Shown here piece after piece: positions 11,974-23,900 of a DNA stretch of 64,000 nt. The position numbers were made by a program, and so were the translations under genes. Origin of the DNA: Lepraria neglecta (Eukaryota; Ascomycota; Lecanoromycetes; Lecanorales; Stereocaulaceae). How positions within the stretch are numbered: the stretch's first letter is position 1; each line of letters opens with the position of its first letter. Location: the NCBI GenBank assembly GCA_033220425.1, contig CM065652.1, positions 558,001 to 622,000 on the forward strand, in the 5' to 3' direction. The notes under the pieces are model-generated. The model saw nothing but the letters and a program-made list of their open reading frames with translations, made no database searches and was not told where the DNA came from.

Positions 11974-12322
11974 GCCTATTATTTGGGGTGGAAAGTTGAA
12001 AACCATGGTGCTTGATTGATAATGGGCAGGCGGAGAAGTCGTGAATTGCTTGGCGCTCCGCTCTCCGAAAACAATTTTCAGGGCAAGGGGCCAGGTAGGG
12101 GGAATAGAATATCCTACTTATATACAGCTTTATAGACCCACGAGATCGAAATATTGTGTACAATTATAGCAATACTACTGAATACGTGCCATCGTTTCCA
12201 GTCATCGCCCTAGCTACTCCAGATTTGTTACCCATAGATCAAAATCACTCCATTAAAGAAGCGTTGAATGTGTCCAACAAGGACTCCATACGCCAGCCGC
12301 TAATGATATTATACAGGAGCAC

Positions 12323-14972
12323 TCAGCCATCGCCTTCAGTGATCTCAGCTGTGAAATCCCTCCGTATGCTGAGCTCCTCCAGGCCTGGCTCATTACTAAT
12401 CGTAAGACCCTTTTCGTTGGCCAGATGAAGGAGACATATGAAGCAGTAAGACGTTGATATGTCGGCCATGGCTTGCTTGGGATAGACTTGCTGTAGGTTG
12501 TTCATGACAGATGTGAACTTCAGCGGAGGGTCTTCGCTCTTGATGGGAGGTTCTGAAGGTGCTTGAGGAGGGATGTTCTATGCATGTCAGTGCTTGGATT
12601 TTTGCAGCGAAGAAGAACAGGAGACATACGTCTTCAAATCCAATACCCCTCCACATTTCGTCCTTCAGCCTCCGCACATCAACTTTCTTCGCCACTCGAG
12701 CATACTGTACGTACTCTGGCCGTAACCTTCGACTTTGCGTCACAAGTTGCGTTCCAAAAGCACCTTCTTGATTTCCAGCTGCTGTGCCCTGGCTTTCTCC
12801 TCCAGCTTCGCCATCTACGCCCGGCGAAAAGGCTTCTCTAGCGTCCGCGAATTCCTCGTCGTCGTCTGGTGGACCATTGGGGAAGCCAAGGCCATCGTCT
12901 TGGAAGAAGTTTGCATCGTAATCACCCTGCGGCGCTTCTCCGTCTGGCAAGACCTCATTCGCAATGTTCTCCTTCCGCGCCCAGAACGCTTCGTCCATCT
13001 CATTCTCGGGCACCTCGTCTGTTGTTATCTGCCGTCGGGTACCAAAACCTTGTCTTCGCGAGCCCATACGTGCTTTAGGTTTGAGGAACAGTCGAAGCAG
13101 TTGTCTGGAGTTGAAGTGCTTGTCGTCAGGAAGAAGATTCCGCGTCTTTGATTTCCATTGCGTTTTCGGTAAGGAGATAGCTGAATTTGATGATGCTGGG
13201 GTGTATATCATTTCTGCAAGGCCAAGGTCCAGAGGAGATGCAAAATTAATCTCGAAAGGCTCCTTTTCTTTCCGCTTCGACAGTGCAGGTGTGGAAGCTT
13301 TGTTGATGTCTTTTATTCTCCGTATCCTCCAGTGCTCAGGTCCGGCCCAGTTCTTCTTCAGCGCATTGTCGAAATAGCTAAGGATGTCCTCGTGGCCTCC
13401 TTCGGTCTTCTTGTGGTGCAACGAGACTACATATTGGTTGCTTTCAGGATCGAAGTCGCCGACCCCCATCCCCTCGCCTTGGTCTTGACCGACACCCTCT
13501 TCAAAGCCAACATCTCGCATATGCATTTGAGGCTCGATATCGGCATTCTTGGCCCAGGCCTCACCTCCTTCCCCAAAGCCCGCATCTGCGCCCATATCAA
13601 AGCCACCAAGAACTCCATCGTCATCTTCAAATCCAGCCACATTGTCGCCGTCGAGGAATATGCCAGTCTGATCCCCAAGGTTACCTTTTACTGGACTGTT
13701 GCTTTCTTGCCGCCGATCCTCAGGCGCTTTTAGAAAAGGTATGTCCAAAGATCCAGCAGGGTCTCCTAAGTCGAAGTTCTTCAACGAAGGGCAGATGTCT
13801 TGCTCATCAAGCCTGTCCAGGTTAGGGAAAAACTTTGCTCCAAGCGAAGCTATGTCAATGTCTTTCGTTTGCGTCTGTGACAGAGTAGCTTGATCTTTCT
13901 TGTCCGGGGCTGCTTTCTCTTCTTCTCCGCCATCCCCTGCTATTGCCCCACTCTTTCTCCTGGTACTGTTTGCCTCTCCGCTTGCATCTTCAGCATCATC
14001 GCTGCTGTCAAAAACGATTCGGCCATTTGAGTCAATAGCTAGATGGTTAAGCAGAAGCCCCTTTGCGCCACCCTCATCAAAGTCCGCCGCCACTTTCTTG
14101 AAAAGAGGATCCACAGAGAACTCCAGCTCGAATTTTTTGAGCTGTATGGAAGCAAAGGAGGATGCTAAGGTAGCTTCTGAGGATTTTTGCGCCTGTTCAC
14201 TGTTAGCCCGGCGCTGCCAACTTTACCATTGAATCGAAATATACCCTTTTCCTCGCCTTCTTCTTTACACCTTCCTCGTCTTCTCCCTCTTCTCCGTCCT
14301 CGTCTTCTTCTCCCCCTTCTTCATCTCTTTTGCCCTTTTTGTTTCCACTATCAGCCAGACCACTGAGCAGCTTGCCTGTCTCTGTTGCGACGCTGTCGAC
14401 CCGACTCGTATAAATCTTGACACAGCCATCTAAGGTGCAGCTAGCCTTTTGAAAGTTCACGCCATCGCCCTCCTTGAGCAACGACATATCGTGGAAGTAG
14501 TCGATTAGCGCGAAGTTCCAGGAATTGGCAGCGTTGATCTTATTGTCCGTAGCCATCTTCATCCACTCCTCGAAGTTAGCCAGAAGTGGTACGCGCTTCA
14601 TCGGCGTCATTGCGCTGGCAGCAACGACAGAAAGACCCCCATCCTCAACGTTCTCTTTACCTCTGACTGCATGGCTTCGGGGGGTCTTCGGACTGTCGCT
14701 GGCTGCACGATTGTAGTTGTTCAGCTTTCGCACCGGTGAGGCCGCTGCCTTTAGAGAGTTCATTTGTAGGTCATGTAGGGCTTGTCGGGATTGAAGGCGC
14801 ACTGCCTTCTCTTGTCGGTCATCATTGAGTGGTATCCTGCAGTAACCAAGTTAGAAGATGCATAGCTTGTCCCAATTGTCCCTGCTTACTTGAGAGGCGA
14901 TTGATGGGCTTGTTTGTGGGGAGTCGGAGCGGACACATGGTTTGCGCGTGGAGGGTTTGCGACTCGAGGCAT
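12323..14972 (-). CDS. BRN1: condensin complex subunit 2 (kleisin, CAP-H/barren)
   Basis: Four exons (14972-14890, 14836-14245, 14192-12630, 12577-12323) give 830 residues. This is the kleisin that bridges the SMC2-SMC4 heads and binds the HEAT subunits of condensin for mitotic chromosome compaction. Visible signatures are the N-terminal NFEEWMKMATDNKINAANSW and the central block FSVDPLFKK, GGAKGLLLNHLAID and GRIVFDSSDD. LQVYPKQAMADISTSYCFIC followed by LLHLANEKGL is the C-terminal winged-helix that contacts SMC4. An acidic, Lys-rich linker follows the first block. The third exon starts after AACAG at 14193; this choice gives a 52-base intron with a CTAAC branch site and restores the family frame (RKR joined to AQKSSEATLASSF). 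It is divergent from RGD2, with 532 bases between start codons. Confidence 0.95.
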
Positions 14973-15504
14973 CTTGTTGTCGCGCGAGCTTTGCCCTCAC
15001 AGTGGAGATCTTATGAACAGTAAAGATTGACTGCTGCTCAAGATGTCCGTGGTCGCGACAGACGCTGGCTTTGTTTGAAGTTGGGGCGTGTTTATTTCGA
15101 GCCCAGAGCGGAAAGCCGGGTGGATTTACCAAAGATTGGGTTTCATTAGGTGAAACCCACGAGTGCTTAAAAAGATTAGCCGCTACGGTGGCCGGTAACA
15201 TTCGCTTTCCAAAAAAACGGTCAAATGTTGACCAACTCGTATGGTTGCTCAATATCCGACATAGCTTACGACTTTTACCCGCACATTCTCGGTACTGTCA
15301 GTCTGAGCCCAGTGGAAGACCTCAGAATCTCCTTTTTGATGCTACATCCAGCTTGATCTCCATTGCGCCTAATACGAATATCCCCCCTCAACGCAGCTCA
15401 ACACCAGGCTCACGAATTTCCTTTTGGTCAGACTGTCTTATTGTTCACAAATCTGTCCACATATACCTCTTTGGTGCCCGTTTGGAGTATCGGAGTTGGC
15501 CAAG
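14973..15504. promoter_or_regulatory. bidirectional promoter region, BRN1/RGD2
   Basis: These 532 bases separate two divergent start codons. There is a pyrimidine-rich stretch before the RGD2 ATG. I see no TATA box or named operator that I would defend. Confidence 0.45.
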
Positions 15505-18375
15505 ATGCCGGGCTTTGCGGACTCCTTTTGGTCAGGGGACTATGCCGGGGGGTTAGGGGTTCTGTTTGGGAAGCTTCAACAGGGAGTTATAGAAAATCAG
15601 CAGGTTCTTACGATAGCGAGGATGAGAGCTGATGCCGAGGAAATGTATGGCCGGAAGCTGGCAGACATCGCGCCAACTACAGACAAGATGACTGGGGGCT
15701 TCGCCAGAGACGACGGGGCAAGCTTACGGAAAGCCTACGAAGGTGTAAGAGGGGAGATGGAAGAGGCGGCGAAAAATCACAAGAGAATTGCATCGAACAT
15801 TAGCGAATTGGTGGTCATACCTTTCAGCCGATGGTGTGAAGCTCACGAGGGCCGCGTACAAAACTCCCAGGATGACTTGCAGGCTCGCATGAAAGCGCAT
15901 GATAAGCAAGCGGAGTACGTCAGGAAATTGAGAAGTGCATACTTCAACAAATGCCGCCTGCTCGAGGATCTAGAGGAGGAGAACAAGTTGGCCTTCCAGA
16001 GCCCCGAAAAAGATGTATCTAGTCCAAAGCTGGCACCACCGACTATCAAATTACCTGATCCACAAGAGACGGAAGAAGAAGAGCCGGTCGAGATCGGAGA
16101 CGAGACGTATGATCCAGAACAGGTCAAAAAGATATTGACGCACATGCTGAACACGATCAAACTGGGTGAGGTTAAAGTGCCTATACTGGGCACCTATCAA
16201 AACGTCTCGACGGGATCCGACATCACGGATTACATACAAAGGCACATGGGCGCGACAAGTGTCAGTTATGCGGAAAGAGTCGGTCAAGACCTTGTCACCC
16301 ACGGATTCCTGAGATTGATAGGCAATGTGGGAAGCACATTCGCCAATAGCTCCAAGATGAGTTATCAATGGAGGCCAAAGGTGTTCAAAGTCACGGGGAT
16401 ACTGGAGAAGAAGAAGCCTCTCGATCGGGTGTCATCAATAGGTTCGACTACTGACAGCATCGAACCACCCATTGTTGGATCCATGGGTGAAATGATATCA
16501 ACGTGGAACCCGCTCAACAACGCACATCCTAACGAGACTCCGGCGGGAAAGCTGCGTAGGGAGTCGGATGAGGCAGATGAACGCTATAAATCCAGTGTTC
16601 GCAGACTTGATGAGTTACGTTGTCAACTAGAAGAGAAAATGATCGATCATCTCAAATTTATGGAGCGATGTGAGCTGGACCGCCTGAAAGCCATCAAGGC
16701 TGTGGTTTTGGACTTTTCTGGGGCCATCAGTAATGCCATACCAAGTCTCCAAAGTACTGTTGATAATATGATGCTTTACCAAGAGACTGTTCAACCTGCA
16801 GGGGATCTTAGGTACTTGCTCGAAAACTACCGGACAGGGGCTTTTGTACCACGGGTTCAAGTTTATGATAATTACTACAATACTGTAGACGGTGAGTCTA
16901 GCCTTGAATTCGCCAACTTTCATCTGCATATGCTAATATGTACCACAGAGCAAACATTTGGGGTTGACCTTGAGGCTAGGGCACGAGCAGACCGGAAGCG
17001 TGTACCAATCATTGTCACCACTATTCTTACCTTCTTAGACAACCGTACGTGCGTTCTAGCTGAGACAAGGACCACCAAGCTGATGACTCTGTTCTAGATT
17101 ACCCAGACCTCGATGGGGATGAGGCTCGTCGCGGTATCTGGCTTGTTGATGTACCGCTGGCAGCAACACACCACCTCCGCAAAGTCATAAACACTGGCAA
17201 AGCGATACCTCGTGAAGTCCTGGAACGCTATGAGATACCCATTGTTGCAAGTGCGCTGAAGCTATACCTCCTCGAACTACCAGGTACGTAATTGCCTAGA
17301 TTGCCCCTTTTGAAGGCCTGCAATCATGACTGTCCTAGACTCTCTCGTGTCCTCTCAAGTCTACGAAATCATCAAAACCATCTACTCCACTCCCGACTCC
17401 TCTACCTCCGCACAGACCCGCATCTCCGTCCTGCAAAATACCCTTGGCCAGCTTCGCCTTGCCAACATCGCCACCCTCGACGCCCTCACCACCCACTTTA
17501 CTCGCCTCATCGAACTCACTTCTGCAGACGAGCCCTACGTCTCCGACCTCGCAAACAATCTAGCTCCCTGTATCCTCCGCCCCCGCACCGACACTGCCAT
17601 AACGATGCACGAGAAGCACTCTTACCGTCTCACACGCGACCTCTTCGCCCACAAAGAAGAGATCTTCGGCGAACTCAAACGCGCATCCACACTCTCACAC
17701 ACACCTAGTGGAGGTAACGCCTCTAATGCTGCTCGCATAAGAGCCATCAGCACGGACGAAAGCAACCGTCGCGCAAATATGGAAGCTCGCAACCGAGCAA
17801 TAGCCTCGAAGTCGCGGAACAGCAGCCCCGCGCCTCACGCCAATGGGCGTACTCACCGACGAGATCGATCAAGCGATCCACCAGCGACGAGGTTCCCAGT
17901 TCATACAAGCTCACCCACCGCAAACGATGGGCCACGGCGGGGCGCCGTAAGAGCGAGCTTAGAAGTTCCAGATGAAGGCACCTCGCCCGTCGTCGAGAGA
18001 ACATCCAAGCAAAGTAGCGTCAGCAACATGATCAATAACATCAACAATAACAACAATAGCACCACGAAGCCCATTCCAGAGGACCCACCTCAGGCTCAGG
18101 AGCCAGAACAGCATGACTCTAATTACACCCACTACACCGCGTCAGAAGACACCAACGGCACAGCCACATTTTCTGAGAAGCGCGATTCCCTAGGCCGAAG
18201 CAGTCGCTTCCCGCCGAGGAAATCTGGGGCTGCGGGTAGTATGGTTAGGAACGCTATTGGGAGTCGGAGCAGTGTAGAGTCTGGGATGGGGAATAGGGAT
18301 AGCATGGCGAGTTTGGGGTCTGAGGGCGGGGAGAGGCATGGGGTTCAATTGAGTGATAAGCCTATGGATGACTGA
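15505..18375 (+). CDS. RGD2: F-BAR/DEP/RhoGAP protein, Rgd2-like
   Basis: Four exons (15505-16891, 16949-17044, 17098-17283, 17339-18375) give 901 residues. Order of domains: F-BAR (about 1-150 with the FCH start FADSFWSGDYAGGLGVLFGK, then a coiled coil), DEP (about 210-310, with ITDYIQRHMGATSVSYAERV then GQDLVTHGFLRLIG), the rest of the coiled coil, then RhoGAP (about 460-640, spread over all four exons). The RhoGAP part shows FGVDLEARA, VPIIVTTILTFLDN, YEIPIVASALKLYLLELPDS and the conserved MSALNLAPCILRP-like ANNLAPCILRP. The DEP domain inside an F-BAR/RhoGAP protein is diagnostic of yeast Rgd2, a GAP for Cdc42 and Rho5 at membranes and sites of growth. The tail of about 250 residues is Ser/Arg/Asn-rich and looks disordered. 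An upstream in-frame ATG at 15424 is less likely because the FCH core starts right at the chosen Met. Confidence 0.93.
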
Positions 18376-18636
18376 GCAATTGGATTTGCAGCCCGCTAGT
18401 GCCATGGGGAAGTTTACTTCATTGTAGCAATATTTTCAGGCAGTGTACATCAGAGCATGAGTGAATGGAACTTCGTCGCCATTCAGATTATACAAATGCT
18501 ATTTATTCTCGCTGGTTATGCTAAGAAACGCCCCGCTGAAGTATCCAACCCAATACAAGGTCAATGCTGTATCCCACGCAAATGCAAAACTCCACGCTTG
18601 TTAGGATCCAGCCGTTGAGTCCTCGTCTTCATTCAC

Positions 18637-20403
18637 TCATTCGTCAGAGCCTAACAGGCTTCTCAATATCCCACCGCCGACACCGTCCAAGCGACCCTTC
18701 ACCTCCCCTTCATCGACAAAACTCACAATCCTCTTCTCCTCGTCAACGCCCTTCCCTTTTTTACTCGGTGTCATCATAGCAAATCCTCTCCCAGTCTTCT
18801 CCTCCCCAACCAAACCTAGCGTTTCCAAGCCTGAAATCACGTCTGCAAACTCCGTGCTGGTGAGTGGATGTAAGGCGTTATCTCGCCTACATAATGAGCA
18901 ATAAGTCTGGTAGAGCATCCTAACGGTAGGCGCAGGAGACGATTTTGACGGCGTGGAGAAGATTGATGATGCTGCTTTGTAAGATGTCTTCTGATGAGAA
19001 AGGAGGGTACATAGTGCTGCTTTTTGCTGCAGGTTGAGTGTGTGCAAGCGTTGGGTCGTGCCGTTGCTGAGAGCTGCAGCAGAAACTCGTGAAACATGAG
19101 CAATTGTGGCACGAGGAGCTGTTTGAGGTGTGAGGGTTGCGAGGGACGAGGCTTGGCCGAGACTGGGACGTGTTGGAGAGGACAGATTAGGATTTTCGCC
19201 CAGTGGCGTCTTGGAGGGAGAGGTCTGAATATATTGATCAAGTTGGTGCTTTTGCTTTGTTTCCATCTCAATGAGATCGACTGTTCGACGGACAATGTCG
19301 AAAGCTTTTCGAAGATCCCCTGTCTGAGAAGCAACCTTCTTCGAGCATAACTGTACTGCCGCAGGGTGGAGAAAGGGGATGTAATCATTCTGGGTGGATT
19401 CGTCTGATGTGAAGAGCGCCTTGAGCTTTGTCGTGATAACGGCAGCGATCTGGGGTGCCGTGTATGGGAGAAAAGGCAGCTGTTGAGGTCTAAGATTCCT
19501 GGCCTTGAGACGTGGCAGGAAACGGTCTGTCAGATCAAGGGCATTGGCGATTCCAATGATGATGAGGCGTGAAGACCGGTGTAGGGATAACTCGAAAAGC
19601 GTATACAGAATCTCCAAGTCCAGCGTAAGGAGATGGTCAATTTCATCCAATGTCACCACATATACGAGGTCACCAGCTTTCTTCCGTGGTAGGAAGATAG
19701 CACGCAGATGCGCGATCTCGTCCTGCTGTGGTTCGTAATCGATGCCGATCAGCTCTTCCATGAGTTTGCCGTATAGATCTTTCGAGTTTTTTGCACTCAT
19801 GCAGTTGACATAGGCAGTCCCGACTCCTTCGACGCCTTGGATATCTTGGCAGACCTCACTTACCAGTGCGCTTTTGCCAGTGCCCGGAGGCCCGCTTACA
19901 TACATACAACGACCAGCTTTGAACGCAATGCCTTTCTCGATAAAACTTCGCAACTCCACACGTTCTTCTTCACGTCCAATCAGTGGACCCGGGTCGGCGC
20001 TTCTTGTGAAGGTCTGACGGGCGCAATTGTACACGGTTGCTGCATTATGTGGTGTAAATGGTGTTCGAGGTGTACGCGGGGTCAGCGGTTTCCCAACTAG
20101 TCCAATCCTATGGCGCGGAGTGATAGGTACTCTTTTCGACAATGCATCTCGATGGCGAGGTGTTTTGGGCGTCGGAAGCTGCACAATGCTTTCGCATTCA
20201 GCGTTGTCTTGGACATCGTGTGCATGATTCGGGTCAGCGTTCTCGTCGTTGGCAATGGGAACACGGGCTCTGCGCTTGACACGAGAAGAGATGGAGGGAT
20301 CGTCTGGTATTTGTTAGAGAAGGCAGTGGCAGTCTGAACGTTTCTGATGCATACCCTTGCTGGACTCGGTAGCTCTTGCTCTCTTGCCTAGAATTGACGC
20401 CAT
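18637..20403 (-). CDS. CDC6: Cdc6/Cdc18 replication-licensing ATPase
   Basis: Two exons (20403-20355 and 20303-18637, intron 51 bases) give 571 residues. Cdc6 binds ORC at origins and loads the MCM helicase. Visible parts: a basic N-terminus with several TPK/TPR sites (TPKTPRHR, TPRTPRTPFTPH) that look like CDK targets and degradation control, Walker A GPPGTGKSAL at about residues 154-163, Walker B VVTLDEIDHLLTL, sensor 1 IIGIANALDLTDRFLPRLK, the AAA+ lid motif SQTGDLRKAFDIVRRTVD (sensor 2 Arg), and a C-terminal winged helix (TVRMLYQTYCSLCRRDNALH, then FADVISGLETLGLV). Orc1 is the main alternative, but the protein lacks a BAH domain and has the Cdc6 length. The start MASILGKRAR contains a basic, nuclear-signal-like run. 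Confidence 0.93.
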
Positions 20404-20990
20404 TGCTGGAGAATGTCTTGCTGCTTGAAGAGTGCACAAGATTGGAGGAAGGTGCGATGCCGCTTTTGAAATCGACGCGACGCGACTTTATAGTGGTCGT
20501 GGACCTAATGATTATGGACAGGACGGGCCAGCGTATTCCCGAGACTTCGGAGACACTAATACGAGCAGATTCCGAGACTATGCGAAAGACATTTCAGCTG
20601 CTCTGCTACAGTCAGGGTGAATGCAGATCACAGATCAAGAGGACAGTATGTCTTGGTAGCCTTCTGAGATGTAGGACCTATATGAGTTCTTGATGGGACC
20701 TTATGTCCCAGTGAATTCTACGTGTGTACCACTCGTACCTTAGGCACTCCATAAGCAACCCGAAATTAGGTTAGTAGCATCGATGTGCCGTCTGTGAGGA
20801 GTGAAGCCAACTTCTCCTCTGCATGGTGCCAAGGGACTGCGCGGCGCAAGAGTCCTCAATGGTAGCTGGATACCTGACGTTGCACTGTTAAGAAGGGATC
20901 AATACCCTGCGTGGATAGAGCAATGCGCTTTACTCGTCCCGTTCCAGGCAGAGTGATTTCTGCTGTCCTCCGGCTTGTATACAAGTACCC
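20404..20990. promoter_or_regulatory. bidirectional promoter region, CDC6/giant protein
   Basis: These 587 bases lie between divergent starts. CGCGACGCGACTTT near 20474 contains a near match to the fungal MluI cell-cycle box core (ACGCG), which would suit a CDC6 promoter. This is a single weak match, not proof. Confidence 0.35.
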
Positions 20991-23900
20991 ATGATGCCAG
21001 AGAGCAAGTACCGGGCGCAACGCTCTCCCTCGCCCAAAGCAGCGCCTTCTGTCCTTCCCCCTTTGTCTAAATTCTACTACGGACCAGCGCAGAGTTGGGC
21101 TTCAGCCGAAAACTCTCCAAGTCATAATGGTATGCGATACCGCAACTCCACCATGCCCACCCACTAACCAAGTGTCAACAGGATCAACCTGGAGTCTAAA
21201 CCACGATCCTGAGATACCGCCGACCTTACCACCTCGATTGTCGCCGGGCATACCCGCCTATACGTCGCCTCAATGGTCCAACAATTTTGCGCAAGCAGAG
21301 GATTCATCGCAACAAGGATGGCATTCCGCCAGTCCTTTACCTTCAGCCCCTTCTCCAAGTCACTTCACGAACATGGCCTTCAGTTCTAACAGCTACTCCT
21401 TTATGCCTGGCGCTAGCCACCCGCCTGTTAATACAACTTGGGATGACGAACCTCCTGACACCTCAACAGGGGGAGTGAACTTCAAACATAAGTATACGCA
21501 GCCACATGCGCCAGAGCCAATACCGAAACCACCATTACCAGTGAGTAGGCCAGATCTCATCTGGAACTATAGAGCCATGAAGCATGACTAACTTTCCCTC
21601 TCCTCCAGCCCAGACCCAATCAACAATTAGAGCACCACGCTTCATACAGGTCAAAGGCTTCTTCACGCTTGTCAGCAACAACGATCGATGTGCCTCTATT
21701 CCTCCAACCTCTTGCTTACGACCCTGAGTCTGCGCCGCCATTGCCAGATCGTCCACACACCCCGCCGGAGGACATACGGACCCCGACGTCTCCTCCTCAA
21801 CCCGAAAGACTACCGCCACCTCCTCCTCAGAAAATACCCTTAGACTACGAAGACGACCCACAACCTCCGAAAGTCGCGCTGCGGCGCCCTCGATACGATC
21901 CAGAGCACAGCTATGACGAGGGGCGGCCCCCAAGCCCCCAGAAGTTGCGGCGTCCTCGATTCGATCCTCAAAACTCGCATGATACCGGAACCGGCTCATC
22001 TCAATGGGAGGGCCAGGAACAGCGACCACAAATTCCAACGCCGCACTTCACTAGCTTCAATGTTGAATCCGCTCTCCCGCCAGCCCTGCCTTCGCATGAG
22101 CCAGCAACCCCTTCCCAACAGGTGCTGCCCCAATCGACAACGACAAATCACGATAATGACAACGATCGCTATCATGCAGGTCAGCATTTACATCAATCCT
22201 CTATTTCGCCCATAGGCAACGACACAGATCGCTGGATCCCAGGTCCAAAGCCATGGGAATCTCAAGCAGCCTACGTACCATCCCCAGAACAACAGCACGC
22301 TGTCTTATCCCACGATGGACGGTCGATATCGACCACCGATCTGTCCTCCAATACTGCAGGCAAGTCAACACCAGAGTCACAGCAGACTTCGAACACGTCG
22401 TACCGTGAAAGCGAGAACCCAGTGGACAAAAGTAGACAACCGCAAGAGGGCGACGATTCGTTCTATTGGCATTCCGGCCGTTCGTCCTCGGAAGCCGATG
22501 GAGACCATAGCCAAGTGGGCTCACCCACAGCTACACCTGGAGAATCTATTGTGGATTCAAGGAGCTCGGCAACAATTTCCACAGCGATGCCGTCTGAACA
22601 CCAAGCGCTCCCAACCCGATCTACTAGTCTTTCGCCGGTACCAGGCGCACCTTACGGTGCTTCTGCGTTAGGTTTTGGTGGACCATCAGATTGGGAATAC
22701 TTTGGGGATTACGAGGCGGAGGAGATTGACGATGAGGAGCTCTACAGTCGGCCAAGACCGCGGGACAGTGCAAGCGTCAAGGATTCGTTTGCCGAACTAC
22801 CAGGAGATTCGCTCTCTACGGATTACATGCAACAGCGCAACGAATCGGAATTGCGAGATCCAGGAACAGGTTCGAGGAAGACGCCGTTGCCCGAGAGGTC
22901 TCCCGCCAGGCAGCCCAAAGCTAGTTTGTCGCAAGAAGAAGCTGCCCTTAAGGCCGGAATGCCTGATGAGGGCGATCATAGCATAGCTCCCAGGTCGCCA
23001 TCACGGCAAAGCTCGAGAAAACCCCATATCATACCAAGTGATGCAGGAGCAGCATCAGATATGTCTCCTGACCAACGACCAGATCTAGATGATGTTATCC
23101 GAGCATGGTCTGAAGCTCCATACGTGGGGAAAGATGATAGGATGGATGGCCAAGGGAATGCCGATATCGATGATGAGCCTCCAGATGTGGTCGAAGCATC
23201 CCTAGCATCTACTCCGCAGGAGAGAATGCTAGGTGTCGATGTAATACTGAGAGATGCTCCATCATTACCAAAGTTGACAGCTTCCCTCGATTACATGAAC
23301 CCTTCTGAAGAACAGCGTCAGCGAAGGAGCGAGGCTCTGCTGACGGATGCTGATGTTTCATCGAGCCACAAAGAGAACAAAGAGCCGCCTATCTCTAACC
23401 CAAAGCGGACAGATGATCTCAATAGCCTCTCCGAAACCCCAGGCGTCGTCCTTCCAAAAGATGAAAGTTACAGTCAAGAAAGGATGGGTAGCTGTCAGGT
23501 ACCACAGAGTCTTGATGCCTCAGCTGGCGACGAGGTCAGCTCGTTACTCTCCTCTCATACCGGCCCCACAGAGTCGGATTTACGTAGCACTTTGACAGAA
23601 AGGGCTACTATAGGCGGCGAACTCGACCTTAGAGACACCAGAGGGAACGATATGGCTGCTCGAAGAGCTTCAGAGATGACTTTACCAAAGACGTCTAGCG
23701 TTTTGCCTCCCCAGGAAGCCTTACAAGACCTTACCAAGAAAACTTCGGAAGAGCATCTACCAGGCATCCGGAATCCCACAGGGCACATAGCCGCCCCAGG
23801 CATCGTGCAGGAGAATCTGCAACAACCCCAGCAACGGTCCATTCGCGAGGACGGTCCACCTCAAGTTTCCCCAGAGAATTCCCGAAGAGCTTCGCAAGAG

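Noticed and set aside
18040-18062. ACAATA-rich repeat in RGD2
   Set aside because: It codes the Asn run of the disordered tail and keeps frame; ordinary low complexity.
21127-21591. ORF start at 21127 for the giant gene
   Set aside because: The first codons read intron sequence; the exon at 20991 joins in phase instead.
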